DNA from: Fragilariopsis cylindrus CCMP1102
Lineage: Eukaryota; Bacillariophyta; Bacillariophyceae; Bacillariales; Bacillariaceae
NCBI GenBank assembly: GCA_900095095.1
Contig: FMBT01000134.1
Location: 1 to 32,232, forward strand
Direction: 5' to 3'
DNA: 32,232 nucleotides
This document shows positions 9,584 through 19,787 of this stretch, in pieces. Made by a program: the position numbers and the translations under genes. The notes beneath the pieces were generated by a model. The model was not told where the DNA came from. It saw only the letters and a program-made list of their open reading frames with translations, and ran no database searches. Position 1 is the first letter of the stretch, and the number at the start of each line of letters is the position of its first letter.

Positions 9584-10669
9584 ATGATGCGGACAATCCT
9601 ACTTTGGAATTTCTTCCTCCTGGGAAGTAAACTTCCATCTACGACCTTGGCACTAGCTTTCCCATCATCTCCATCAACTCCCTCTTCATCGTCATCTTCC
9701 AACTACAACAACCACGATTCATTTGCCTTATCCGATTATCAAAAGGCCCGTGCCCTCGAAACTGCGCAATCACTCGATGCATCACGTCTGCACTTTCAAA
9801 TCATGTTTGTCGACGATGACAATATCAAAGGACGAATTGCGGAAGGCCTCTTAGCACGGGTGGCCGAGTATAATGACGCCATGTTTATTCTGTTTCCCAC
9901 CTCATCTACCATTGATGCCTCCCGCAATGCACCCCGGGATGCGGCGGCACCCGAACGAGCTGTGGCAGCTTGCGAATCTTTGGGATTATGCGAGACAACG
10001 AGTACCATGGATGGAACTTCGTTTGATTTGTCGTATTTGGATGAGTATGATCTCTTGATTACCATGGATGATGACATTCGATCTCTCATTCTAAGATCAT
10101 CGAGTGCTGCGGATCAGGAATATTATGCTCCCAAGGTTCGGTTGTTATCAGAGTTTCTCAGTCCAGAATTCTGTAGTATCAATGGTAAGCAGGGTACAAG
10201 TCCTGCAAGGAACGAACAGGACGACATCCTGTCTCAAGATAATACTATACCAAAAACAACGCAAGATATCACCAGCGACGGCAGACTACTTCTTGATATG
10301 TTGGATCAAGAACTCCGAGATCGTGTCGCACCGTGTTCCGATCTGGTGATTGGCCGTAGCACCAATGTCTTGATGTCGCAACAATTCGATAATCAAGTTG
10401 CCGCCGCCCTCATCATAGCATCATCAGGGATTACCAAATTCTGTTTGGAGACCATGCAAGCTCAGTTCGATTCGGCATTTGAGTCTCTCTTAACATTGAA
10501 TTTTCACAATGTAGAACATTTGATGGTTAGTGGAGATCAAGCTGACGATCAGTTACGGCGGTGTTCGCACTCGGTGACTGGATTTTTTTCGCGAGAACAG
10601 CGGCTGTCACGGTTTGAACGGCATATTGCTGATTTGCGCATCAAACTTGTTGGGGGTGATTCCCCTTGA
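9584..10669 (+). CDS. Plastid-targeted LMW phosphotyrosine-phosphatase-like protein, probably catalytically dead
   Basis: The single-exon frame has its first ATG at 9584, preceded by a run of A (361 aa). Residues 1-26 form a signal peptide ending LALAF|P, then a Ser/Thr/Pro-rich stretch, which fits a bipartite plastid presequence. From ~72 the sequence follows the low-molecular-weight PTP fold. IMFVDDDNIKGRIAEGLL sits where active enzymes have FVCLGNICRSPMAEG, and later YDLLITMDDDIRSLIL matches the FD.I..MD..N segment. The P-loop nucleophile Cys is replaced by Asp and the conserved Arg by Gly, so phosphatase chemistry is not expected. It may bind a phospho-ligand or act as a regulatory pseudoenzyme. 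The family has usually ~150 residues; here a ~90-residue insertion and a C-terminal domain without recognised relatives are added. Confidence 0.6.
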   Translation: MMRTILLWNFFLLGSKLPSTTLALAFPSSPSTPSSSSSSNYNNHDSFALSDYQKARALETAQSLDASRLHFQIMFVDDDNIKGRIAEGLLARVAEYNDAMFILFPTSSTIDASRNAPRDAAAPERAVAACESLGLCETTSTMDGTSFDLSYLDEYDLLITMDDDIRSLILRSSSAADQEYYAPKVRLLSEFLSPEFCSINGKQGTSPARNEQDDILSQDNTIPKTTQDITSDGRLLLDMLDQELRDRVAPCSDLVIGRSTNVLMSQQFDNQVAAALIIASSGITKFCLETMQAQFDSAFESLLTLNFHNVEHLMVSGDQADDQLRRCSHSVTGFFSREQRLSRFERHIADLRIKLVGGDSP

Positions 10670-11682
10670 GCAAAGAATGGATATTGATGCGATGAGCATT
10701 CATACTATAGAATGTAAAAGGGTAATAGAAGAATAATGGATCTGGTCTGCAACGCCCACTCAATTCTAGATATTTTAGGGTGAGGATAGAGGAAGTTTTG
10801 ATGTGTTTGCGCTATCTGAAAGTACATTCGTCATTGCACTATGATTTCATAATTGTCTACCTCTTCCTCATCTAGACACAAAGCTGTTGCAAGTTGATAC
10901 TACGAGAGAATAAGGACAGAACGAAACTATGGGGACATAGAAGAGAAAAAAAGAGATTCAACCAACATGATTAGAAGAGGAAATCACTGCAGGACCATTA
11001 TAAGAACATGAGACGATATGAGACAAGATATCTATGAAACACTGAGATCAAAATGAGGCCTTACGAATATAACAAAGTAGAAAAATTATACAGGAGATCA
11101 ATTTTTTTTTACATGAATATATTATAAATCATGCAAATATAACACTATTCCATTTTGTCATATTTGACTGCAGCCATTTCTGCGATACATTGCCTTTTGG
11201 ATATACGTTACTTTCAAGCAATACTTTTTTACGTTTAAATCATAAATCATATTATTCACAAAAGAGTGCTTATATGGATAACAATCTGAATTTTCAACTT
11301 TTAGGTATGACGGCAGATCTCTAAGATCTTGGTCCTGTACAGGTTTCTTTTGACTGTGGAGTTACAAATTAAGCACTACTGCGATTCGACGATACCATAC
11401 TAATGATTGTGATATAAGATGTTATCACATTTTGTGGCAACCATGTATGACAGTACAGTCGTATCGTTTTTTGGAGGACATAAATGGAATCTATTTATCC
11501 ATGAGTGAGTGCATTTTTTTTTTAATTTCATACCAACATGGTTGATTGATTGATTGATTGATTCGTAGGTCTTAGTCAGTCATCGTCGGTCCATGTTCTC
11601 TCTTGCGTTGCTGGTGTGTATTACGTTGATGTTGTCTGTCAATAATAGTAAATAGTTTTGTCACCTTTCTTTGCTGCCTCTT
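10670..11682. other. Convergent intergenic region
   Basis: No gene is recognised. It lies between the 3' ends of the phosphatase-like gene and the carrier gene. It holds A- and T-runs (11101-11110, 11514-11523) and a TTGA tetranucleotide repeat at 11542-11563. Confidence 0.5.
11542..11563. repeat. TTGA microsatellite
   Basis: Five tandem TTGA units followed by a partial unit, in the 3' flank of the mitochondrial carrier gene. Confidence 0.8.
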
Positions 11683-12831
11683 CTAACGATCATGGATGTT
11701 TTCTAATAAATTTTTCGTGGTACGAAAAAATGTAAAAGCAAGACCACTCCCTAATGTTGTTTTTAATACGGAAGGGAACAAACCACGATACAAACCTTGT
11801 ATACCTTCTATTCGGATTGTTGTTGCTAAACAATCCCACATTCCATTATAATACGTCGACGAACTATTACCGTATACTGATTGGATTTGGATCCGTTTCT
11901 TTACTGTATCCAGTGGATAAACAATAATTTTCGATACAGCACCACTGATTGATCCAGCATAACCAGATAAACCAATACTCTTCTTACTAGTATTATCTTC
12001 TGCTCCCTGTGTAATAAGAAAATCATAGATAGCAAAATTTAATCCCATATATGGAACGATTGATATTAATGCTGGTGTTGCACCAGCATAAAATCCTTGT
12101 ATGCCCTGTTTTTGATACATTGACTTGGCAGATTCTGCAATACTTGATGGTGGTCGAAATGACGATGACGGCGACAACGACGACGACTTAATAGAAGCTT
12201 TTTGCTGCTGCTGTTGTTGTGTGACTGCCCCCCTTGCAGCAAATACGGTTCTTGTTATATCAAATGGATAAGTAGCAATTGTTGCACATACTCCTGCACT
12301 AGCACCAGAAATAAAAGCAACAATAGTAGGATTGACCAATAGGTTGGTCAACTGCGTCTGTACGATACCACCGTTGAAGGAATCGTGTTCTTGTTGTTTT
12401 TGTTGCTGTTGTCTATTATTTTTTTCTTCTTCTACTTCCTTTTGTTCTCGAATATCTTCCAATTTTTCTTTAATCGTCCCGTAGACAGAAAATTGAACTG
12501 TCGTATATCCAATCCATAAATAGGATGCCGCTAAATTTCCACGAAATAATGCTTTGATACCACCCTCCACTTGATAGACATGTTGTAATCTCGACACTAT
12601 AGATGGACGTGGATAGATGTCTCTCCGTTCCAGCTGTGCACGTATCCGTATTAAATCAAGTGGTGCTATCAGTAATCGAGCACCAGCACCAGCAACACCA
12701 CCAGAAATTACATTATGCCATTGTGGATACTTTATTGTTGTGGTGGTTGTTGTTGTTGTATGTATCATTGATGTTGTGGATCGATGTGCTATATTATCTG
12801 CGGCTGCGGCTGCGGTTGTGGCAGATGACAT
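11683..12831 (-). CDS. Mitochondrial carrier family protein, thiamine pyrophosphate carrier-like (SLC25A19 group)
   Basis: Single exon, 382 aa from ATG 12831 (a GTG lies one codon upstream). Three tandem carrier modules each show the PX[D/E]XX[K/R] signature: PLDLIRIR (residues 57-64), PFDITRTV and PLDTVKKR. Other diagnostic stretches are GGVAGAGARLLIAPLDLIRI, IGYTTVQFSVYG, YPFDITRTVFAARG and PYMGLNFAIYDF. These sit close to the animal and fungal thiamine pyrophosphate carriers, which exchange cytosolic ThPP across the inner mitochondrial membrane. Substrate is inferred from that resemblance. A Thr/Ala-rich N-terminal ~35 residues and Gln-rich insertions in the two matrix loops are low-complexity additions. 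The start region faces the aminotransferase gene across a ~770-bp divergent spacer and carries a CT repeat next to the ATG. Confidence 0.85.
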   Translation of the reverse strand: MSSATTAAAAADNIAHRSTTSMIHTTTTTTTTIKYPQWHNVISGGVAGAGARLLIAPLDLIRIRAQLERRDIYPRPSIVSRLQHVYQVEGGIKALFRGNLAASYLWIGYTTVQFSVYGTIKEKLEDIREQKEVEEEKNNRQQQQKQQEHDSFNGGIVQTQLTNLLVNPTIVAFISGASAGVCATIATYPFDITRTVFAARGAVTQQQQQQKASIKSSSLSPSSSFRPPSSIAESAKSMYQKQGIQGFYAGATPALISIVPYMGLNFAIYDFLITQGAEDNTSKKSIGLSGYAGSISGAVSKIIVYPLDTVKKRIQIQSVYGNSSSTYYNGMWDCLATTIRIEGIQGLYRGLFPSVLKTTLGSGLAFTFFRTTKNLLENIHDR

Positions 12832-13601
12832 CACGGTAAAGTTCTCTCTCTCTCTCTATCTCTATTTATCTATTTCTTTGTCCCTCTGCGTTCTGTCTCA
12901 TTCGTTACGTTACGATAGAGGGAAGACTTTCAGTTAGAAATACAGTAGTCCTACAGTACATGTGGTGGTTCGTTTCGATGGCATTTCGTTTTCGACTACT
13001 GGACTGGTAAAATAATTGGAACAATTGAAATAAGAAAAACTGGTGGAAGAAGGCATAAGAAAGTACCGGTCGTATAATTTTTTGAAAATCTGCTACCGGT
13101 AGTAACAGTAAGCTACTGTAGCAGATTGCGATCTCTTCCTGCTTCAATCGTGGATATATAAAATTCAGGAACTCCGGGAATTGCTTCCAGTTGTTTTTTT
13201 GATTTGAACGAATTTGAACGACAGAATTCAAATTTGTGAGTCGAGCTCGTCTGTCCTTCGAAAATCGTAAACCTGCGTCACCCTCACGACGAAACGTGCA
13301 TGCATTTATTTCTATCACGACAACCGCTCGTCGCGATGACAGCATGGCAACAACATACGGTAAAGTACAGTACAACAATGTACCCGTACAAAAGCGGTCC
13401 TTTCCATTCCACCCCCCCATTATGCCAATAACGTTTCGAACAAATACATAATTCTGCGCAACAAGATTAGCAACTTTAGAATTTACTATTATTCTGCCTT
13501 TACTGTAAAATACTGTTGAAACGACCAACTTTTAAAAAGATCGAAACCACAACAACAATTTGTTCAGATAGGAGAAGAAGAAAGAAGATTACATCTACAA
13601 G
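12832..13601. other. Divergent promoter region between carrier and aminotransferase genes
   Basis: Contains a CT-dinucleotide tract (12843-12861) in the leader of the minus-strand gene and a 10-bp inverted repeat at 13087-13127. Several TACAGTA/TACTGTA half-sites occur (around 12941-12960, 13110-13120 and 13365). A 207-codon minus-strand frame at 12905-13528 starts with TTG, has no domain features and is regarded as accidental. Confidence 0.5.
13087..13127. repeat. 10-bp inverted repeat in divergent promoter
   Basis: AATCTGCTAC (13087-13096) pairs exactly with GTAGCAGATT (13118-13127) around a 21-nt loop containing ACCGGT-like and AAGCTACT sequence. It may be a factor-binding site or chance. 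Confidence 0.4.
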
Positions 13602-15221
13602 ATGATGTTCCACAACAAAAATAAATCCGGAGTTATATTACTGGCGTCACTGTCTTCGTTTTGTGATGCATTTCAACAACGAACTACTGTCTTTTCGTCG
13701 ATTATTAGTACCAGTACAAGAAGAAATAATAATAATTATATTAATAACAGCAGGTTGTATATGTCATCAACGACTGATACTACTAAAACAAAGAAAATGC
13801 CAGGAACTGCTGATATGGGTATGCCATGGGAAGATTTAGGATTTGAATTCCGACCAACAAATTCACATGTGAAACTGACATGGAAGGACGGTGAAGGATG
13901 GTCGGAACCGGAACTCATTAAGGTAAGTCAGTGGTATTGCGTGCGTATACACGTACGAACTAACTAACTTCAACCGACCGGTGGTACTGCAGTGTATCTT
14001 AATTATCATTACTAGTGTTGTTGTTCTTTTTATTTATTTGTAATTGATGGATACCGTGATAGTTTTGCTTTCTTCTCAACAATAAATATTTGTCTCTTTT
14101 TTAATGGTTTTGGTTTGCCCGTGTCTTACTACAATATATAACAAAAACTATCAAATGGCGACCCTATTCTGATTGGGTTTTCTGTTCACATCATTGTTGT
14201 TGACGTCCAAAACAATTATAACTAAAAACAACAACAATAACTGCTACTACTACTACTAATAATAAAAATAAAAAAGGAACCATATGTGAATATACATATC
14301 GGAGCGACTGTATTGCATTACGGACAGGCATGCTTTGAGGGACTTAAAGCATTTACTCATGAGGATAATGAAGTTTATTGTTTCCGTCCAGAAGAAAATG
14401 CTGCAAGGATGCAATCCAGTTGTCGTCGGATTATGATGCCGGAGCTACCAACAGATATGTTTGTGAATGCCGTCCAAACTGTTGTGAAAGATAATATCGA
14501 ATATGTACCACCCTATGGTTCGAATGGTGCACTTTATATCCGTCCATTATTATTTGGATCAGGTCCACGAATTGGATTACAACCAGCAGATGAATATACA
14601 TTTGTTATTATGGTCATGCCGGTTGGAGATTATTATGCTGGTGGTTTGTCCAAACCTGTGGATGCATTAATTATTAAGGACTATGATCGAGCTGCACCAC
14701 AGGGTGTTGGCGCTGTGAAGGTTGCAGGGAATTATGCTGCTGATTTATTACCGAATATGCTAAGTAAGAAAAAGGGTTATCCAATTGGTTTGTACCTAGA
14801 TGCAAAAACTCAAGAATACATTGAAGAATTTAGTACATCCAACTTTGTTGGTATCGACAATGCCAATAAAAAGTATGCAACACCATATTCACCATCGGTA
14901 TTGCCATCCATTACAAACAAATCGTTAATGCAGGTTGCAAAAGATTTTGGTTTTACTGTCGAAGAAAGAAATGTCAAAGTATCTGAATTGGAAGATTTTG
15001 ATGAGGTATTAGCAGTCGGAACAGCCGTTGTTGTGACACCTGTTGGTTCTGCTACTATATTGGGAGCAGGTGATGATGAGGACACCATTATGAATTTTGG
15101 AGGTGACAATCATGATGAAATAGGTGAAACAACTAAACTATTTTATTCAAAAATTCGAGCAATCCAAAATGGTGTCGACGAAGATACGCACGGATGGAAT
15201 ATGAAGATACACAATGATTAG
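13602..15221 (+). CDS. Branched-chain amino acid aminotransferase, plastid-targeted
   Basis: Two exons, 13602-13922 and 14277-15221, with a 354-nt phase-0 intron (GTAAGT...AAAAAAG); 421 aa. Residues 1-24 are a signal peptide ending FCDAF|Q, followed by a basic Ser/Thr/Asn-rich stretch, as in diatom plastid proteins. The mature part is a class IV (fold type IV) PLP aminotransferase: HYGQACFEGLKAF, IRPLLFGSG, then VKVAGNYAADLLPNM containing the Schiff-base lysine (~255), then EEFSTSNF. It transfers the amino group between Leu, Ile or Val and 2-oxoglutarate, the last step of branched-chain amino acid synthesis, which in plastid-bearing algae is expected in the plastid. The splice junction joins ELIK to EPYVNIHIGATV, which restores family sequence and supports the intron. 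Two adjacent ATGs begin the frame. Confidence 0.92.
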
Positions 15222-15683
15222 AAAAGAAGTTAAATGAATATATATATCAAAATAGTAATACTTAGTAATTATAACAATTTTTATAGATGGGATATGTTTT
15301 GTTTTGTTTGTGTGTCTATATTAATTTTAATAGTTAATTGGATACCACAATATATCATGCATGCTCAAAGGGTCGATGGCAGGTGGTTTCTTTCTTTTGT
15401 TGAAATCAATACCAGAAAGTCCCATATCATTGTTGTTGCATCGCTATGTTTTCCTTTTTCTTTTCCTTTCCTTTTCGTTTGCAAATAAAACTGCCAGCGA
15501 ATCAATGAATGTAAATGCTATCCTGTTGTGATGCCTGTAACAACTGCGAGAAGAAGAATATTCATTACAAATAGTTGGCTGACAGCAATAATGATGTCTA
15601 TCTACTTAACATTACTGGCCTTACTTTCTTTCTGCCAGCATTGCGTGCAAGTTGTTTAGTACAGTAATTTTCAATTGTAACTA

Positions 15684-15716
<33 letters not shown>
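15222..15716. other. Convergent intergenic region with AT repeat
   Basis: AT-rich 3' flanks of two facing genes. No gene is recognised. A (TA)n run at 15690-15716 abuts the stop codon of the minus-strand gene. The frames translated from it (Tyr-Ile repeats) are artefacts. Confidence 0.6.
15690..15716. repeat. (TA)n microsatellite
   Basis: About 13 uninterrupted TA units directly downstream of the minus-strand stop at 15717-15719. Confidence 0.9.
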
Positions 15717-15720
<4 letters not shown>

Positions 15721-16237
15721 TTTAGTTCTGATAATCGTTTTAAAATTTCTTCCTTCGATGAAAGTAATTCTTGTTCGTACGATTCTAATGATTCCCATTG
15801 ATCTTTTTCATCAATAAATGATTGAATTTGTGCTGTATTACGTTCCTCTAATGCTTCAATTGAACATAATGTATTCTGTAGTGATGAAATCAATATTTCA
15901 TTGTCTTCAGTTTTGTTGCTTTCGTTTCGTTTTCGTTTCTATTATTCTCTACTGATGACGATAATAAAGTAGTAGAAGTAGAGGAAGAAAACGAGTTATT
16001 CAAATTGTTCTTCGTCCATTTCGTTGTTTGTTCTACGACTTGCTGCTGCTGCTGTTTGATTCGTGTTCTTGATCGTACATTCAGGGCATTCAGGATCGTG
16101 GTGTCAGACTGATGGACGACGAAAGCGGTAACAGAAGCTGCAACTGTCAAGAACATTGTCACCAACGCCACCGACATCACCGACATCGTTGTCATCGTCA
16201 CCGATAGCTTTGACGTGAGTGACAACATGCTGTGCAT
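15717..16237 (-). CDS. Small plastid-targeted protein with C-terminal coiled coil (1-nt frame break)
   Basis: From ATG 16237 the protein opens with a long hydrophobic signal peptide ending SVTAF|VVHQ, then an Arg/Gln/Ser-rich stretch: a bipartite plastid presequence. That frame stops at 15890. A different frame, entered near 15921-15940, reads ESNKTEDNEILISSLQ, then CSIEALEERNTAQ and LESYEQELLSSKEEILKRL to TAA at 15717. This charged, heptad-like sequence is clearly coding. One missing base in the minus-strand A-rich repeat GAAAACGAAACGAAAGC joins the two frames and makes the total 174 codons including the stop. The mature region would be a short coiled coil of ~75 residues. The family is not recognised; a stromal scaffold or membrane-associated subunit is possible. 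It shares a 347-bp divergent spacer with the epimerase-like gene. Confidence 0.65.
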
Positions 16238-16584
16238 TCGGAAGCTGCCAAGTACAAAGTAGTCCTATGATTCAAGTGCAGTACATTGTACAATGTACAA
16301 TGATGTACTTCGAACTTTTTCATATCATGACAATACTAATTACTGTCTCACGACGATGCAAGATGCAAGAATAAAATGCGAAGATCTTTTTGACTTATTT
16401 TATTCTCGGTTTTAAGTTACACGTGTAAGTAAAAGCGTGTGTACGTCATTCGATCGCATTTGATGTGAAAAGAAAAATCTATTGACTTTTGACTTCTGTT
16501 TTCAAACGTCGTTAATTCCATTGATGACAAAAAATACAAAAACAATCTAAAGTTCCTTAACAACAGCAGCAATAATAGACAAGT
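16238..16584. promoter_or_regulatory. Short divergent promoter with an 18-bp palindrome
   Basis: This 347-bp spacer separates the ATGs of two oppositely oriented genes, so it must hold both promoters. It contains the perfect palindrome GTACATTGTACAATGTAC at 16281-16298, with a further GTAC half-site at 16304-16307. No TATA box could be assigned. Confidence 0.5.
16281..16298. repeat. Perfect 18-bp palindrome
   Basis: GTACATTGTACAATGTAC equals its own reverse complement. It lies ~44 bp upstream of the ATG at 16237 (minus gene). A dimeric transcription-factor site is the simplest reading. Confidence 0.6.
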
Positions 16585-17928
16585 ATGATAAATCCTTGTG
16601 CTAGTAGTAGTAGTAGTAGAAAATTGTTCGCAGTATGCTCATCATCACTGTTGTTGTTGGTAGTATTTGGTTATGATAATAATCGATCACTTTTTTCTAC
16701 TGCGATGAATGTTGCTGCCACTACTTCATCGTCAATACCAATACAAGTAACAGAATGTGCGATTGTTGGTGTTGGAGTATTAGGAACAAGAATTTGTAAA
16801 CAATTATTACGTGATCCTGACTTTAAAGATTGGAAATGTAAGTATTGTACTATATTGAATATTGCAATACTAGTAATGTGTTCAGTCAGTCAGTCTGTGT
16901 GTGTGGCTGTATGTGTGTGTGCTCGTACCTAAGCAATGGGTCGTAACCATCATATCAATCGCATCGCACCTGGCACTATATCGACCATTCTTCCTCAAAT
17001 TTTTGTTTTCCCCTCGTTTCCTTTTCATTTGTTTACACCGACGCATTAAAAAGTCACTGGAATTACCAAAAGTACTACACGACATGATGAAATATTGAAA
17101 GAAGTATTGGAAGGAGATGATGATAACCAGTATTCGAATCGTTTCGAGCTTCGAACGGCAGCAGTACACAAAGATTCAGATGAGAATACTACCGATGATA
17201 CGATCAAAATCAATAAAAAATTCAAACATTGTGTATTTTGTGCTCCACCGTCTGGTTTCGATGATTATCCATCAGCAATCCGGGGTGCGATTGATGATCT
17301 TTGGATGGGACAACACACTGACGACGGATCATTTATTTTTACCTCAAGCGGTGGTGTATACGGGATTGGTGGTGATAGTATCGATGCTGCATTAATTACT
17401 ACAGAATCAACTCCGTTACCTACCAATCCAATTCCACGAATTGGACGAATAATCAATGCAGAGAATGAAGTATTGAAAGAAAAGGGTGGATCAGTTATGA
17501 GATTAGCAGGATTGTACTTATTGAATCGTGGTGCACATAATTTTTGGTTGGGTAACACAGCCGAAGAAACTAAGGACGAAATTACCAGTCGACCTGATAG
17601 TTTAATCAATTTGTTACATTATGAAGATGCAGCGGGAGCAGTCGTTGCTGCATTAAAACATAATATTAATTCTCGACAGGAACAAGATGATGATGAAGAA
17701 AAAAGGGGCGAGATATTTCTAGTCAGTGATGGACATCCATTAACGCGTCAACAAATTTGTGAATCTAGTTTAAAAAATAAAAGATATGATGGTCGGACGA
17801 TACCAAAATTTACAGGTTCAAAAGAAAAGGGTGATCTAATTGGAAAAGTCTATGATGGAAGTTATACAAACAAAGTTTTAAATTGGAAACCAAGATACGA
17901 ATCTTTCGATACTTTTATGTCATCGTGA
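16585..17928 (+). CDS. NAD(P)-dependent epimerase/SDR-like Rossmann protein
   Basis: Two exons, 16585-16837 and 17054-17928, with a 216-nt phase-1 intron (GTAAGT...AAAAAG); 375 aa. Splicing converts DWK-stop into DWKFTGITKSTTRHDE, continuous with the downstream frame. Residues ~10-30 are hydrophobic (LFAVCSSSLLLLVVFGY), suggesting secretion or organelle entry, but the plastid F motif is not obvious. VTECAIVGVGVLGTRI carries the GxGxxG dinucleotide-binding loop. FIFTSSGGVYG, RLAGLYLLNRGAHN and LINLLHYEDAAGAVVAAL follow the layout of atypical (extended) SDRs related to nucleoside-sugar epimerases. VYG supplies the usual Tyr, but the canonical YxxxK is not evident here, so the reaction is unknown and NAD(P) binding is the only firm inference. 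The last codons (FDTFMSS) end normally. Confidence 0.75.
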
Positions 17929-18072
17929 GTGTGAGTGTACACAATAATATAAGAAAATCTTAAACGCACTAGAATCAACTCGATCAATCAAAAAGAATTG
18001 TGATCTCTCACAGCACATATGAGTCGTTTAAAAAGAGAAATACCTAATAAAAATAATAATATGTGTTGTGCT

Positions 18073-19614
18073 TTATTCGATAGAAATATTTAACATAACC
18101 TCCTTGACTTCGAATTTATCAGGATCGGAATTATAATTCGTATCGAAGTAATAATCCATTACTGAAACCTTATGTTGTTGCTCTTGTTGTTCCTGAATCG
18201 CCTCCCGAAATAATTCTGTTACGATGAAACGATTAAAATTAGGATATAATCGATATCCCTGCTCTTGCAACAGTATTTGCGATTGCAACGTAACATCTCC
18301 ATCAATAGCAACAGTAATAACAAGATCTGCTAACGCGTCATCAACAAAATCTTGTAAGTCGTCTGTTGTTTCAGGCCTGTCTCGGTTGACTCCAGATACT
18401 AATCCCAAATTATTAAGTTTTCGACCTAACGAATCAGTCTGTTCGAGTGCAGTAAGGAGTTTATTCTTCAGAATGTCATTGCGTTGTTGTTGTTGCTGTA
18501 CTAATGACGATGATGATACTGATACTGATGATGATACTGATGATCCGTTTAAGTTGTTGTTACTATTATCTACCAGTTGCAACATATCAATCAAACGTTG
18601 ACCGACGGTACGTTCGTATTCTATTCGGAACTTTGAAAAATTTATTCTGTTTTCGTTTTCAAGTATCAATTCTGAATATGCCTTGAAATGTGCATATACA
18701 ATGAAATTGAATTGTGATGCAGTTTGGAATAGTAACAAGTCATCATTATTATCTATTGAGAAAACAACTCCCGATCTTTCAAATGAAGATTTTGTTAATC
18801 TTGCAATTTGTTCAATTTTTGTATTCAATTTTTGTTGTGATAACGATGTCGATTTCAAAAATACATCGTCGGATATATCTAATATTTGTTGCGCGGTATT
18901 TATGTTCAATGGCATAATCATATTATTATTTTGATTACTATTCTGTCTTCTTTTCTGTTGATCTTGTTGCTGTTGCTGATTCATTCGCTGACCTCCCAAT
19001 CCGTACGTGTCACTAAATTTTTCCCATCGTCCATCAATTTTATCCATAAATTGAGCTCCCTTCACGACAGATGTTCGTACTGACACACCTAAATCACTAG
19101 TTGTAACAACTTTTGTGATCCGTGCACCAACTTCCCCTGCTCGTCCTGTGGAAGGTGCAGCAATCAGTGCAAAACCTCCTACTAAGAGCGTTTGTAATAG
19201 TTTTCTTCGCCGTTGCGTTACGCTGCTTCGATCATCATAGGCACCGCCAGTACTACTACTGTCGTAATCGTCGTCATCATTGTCGTCGTCATACAACATC
19301 ATCATATCGATTTCGTCTTCGTTTTCTTTTTGTTCTTTTTCTTTGATACAAAAGTTCAACTGTTGCCATCGCATATACGGTTGTTGTTGTCGTCGTCGAC
19401 GACGATGAGGTTGCCATTGCCATTGCCATTGACTTTCGTGATCATGTTGTTGATACAAGATGTGTTGACGCCGATATTGGTACTTGTAGTTACAACTGAA
19501 TGCAGAAATTTTCGTTAGCACCGGTATCACTGTTGCATCGTGAAGTGATATAATCACTATCCACACAACTACTGCAGCTGCTGCTTTTGCTACAGAGGTG
19601 CTAATGGATGCCAT
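18073..19614 (-). CDS. Thylakoid-lumen protein with plastid presequence and Tat signal
   Basis: Single exon, 513 aa from ATG 19614. Residues 1-39 are a signal peptide ending TKISAF|SCN. A low-complexity transit region (Gln/Trp/Arg and Asp-rich) follows. At ~135-165 a second signal reads QRRRKLLQTLLVGGFALIAA and ends GRAGE: a twin-arginine thylakoid translocation signal with a lumenal cleavage site. The mature protein begins near ARITKVVTTSDLGVSVRTS, then DKIDGRWEKFSDTYGLGG, a poly-Gln/Asn linker and a largely helical domain (LSQQKLNTKIEQIARLTKSS, then FVDDALADLVITVAIDGD). Plant and algal lumen proteins have similar DGRWEKFSD-like segments, but I cannot name the family with confidence. A photosystem assembly or accessory role is inferred from location only. 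Confidence 0.75.
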   Translation of the reverse strand: MASISTSVAKAAAAVVVWIVIISLHDATVIPVLTKISAFSCNYKYQYRRQHILYQQHDHESQWQWQWQPHRRRRRQQQPYMRWQQLNFCIKEKEQKENEDEIDMMMLYDDDNDDDDYDSSSTGGAYDDRSSVTQRRRKLLQTLLVGGFALIAAPSTGRAGEVGARITKVVTTSDLGVSVRTSVVKGAQFMDKIDGRWEKFSDTYGLGGQRMNQQQQQDQQKRRQNSNQNNNMIMPLNINTAQQILDISDDVFLKSTSLSQQKLNTKIEQIARLTKSSFERSGVVFSIDNNDDLLLFQTASQFNFIVYAHFKAYSELILENENRINFSKFRIEYERTVGQRLIDMLQLVDNSNNNLNGSSVSSSVSVSSSSLVQQQQQRNDILKNKLLTALEQTDSLGRKLNNLGLVSGVNRDRPETTDDLQDFVDDALADLVITVAIDGDVTLQSQILLQEQGYRLYPNFNRFIVTELFREAIQEQQEQQHKVSVMDYYFDTNYNSDPDKFEVKEVMLNISIE

Positions 19615-19738
19615 CTCAATAACATTGATACTGCTGCCTTGTCTCTTTCGTGGGTGATATCTAAATTTATCACCGACATACCGTACATTGCTTTCATGTT
19701 AGCGTTATCGGCACCCTTTTTGGGGTCCTATATTATTC

Positions 19739-19787
19739 GGGGGGGGGGGGGGGTTATCCCTCAAAAATTGCACTTAACCCCCCCCCC
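19739..19787. repeat. Poly-G/poly-C inverted repeat
   Basis: Fifteen G (19739-19753) followed by TTA, and TAA followed by ten C (19775-19787), form an exact 13-bp stem around an 18-nt loop. The G-run could also form a G-quadruplex. Such runs are prone to length errors in assemblies. Confidence 0.7.

Noticed and set aside
12905..13528. 207-codon minus-strand frame between carrier and aminotransferase
   Set aside because: TTG start, no recognisable motif, lies entirely in a divergent promoter region with inverted repeats.
15598..15798. 66-codon frame with Tyr-Ile repeats
   Set aside because: Translation of the (TA)n microsatellite.
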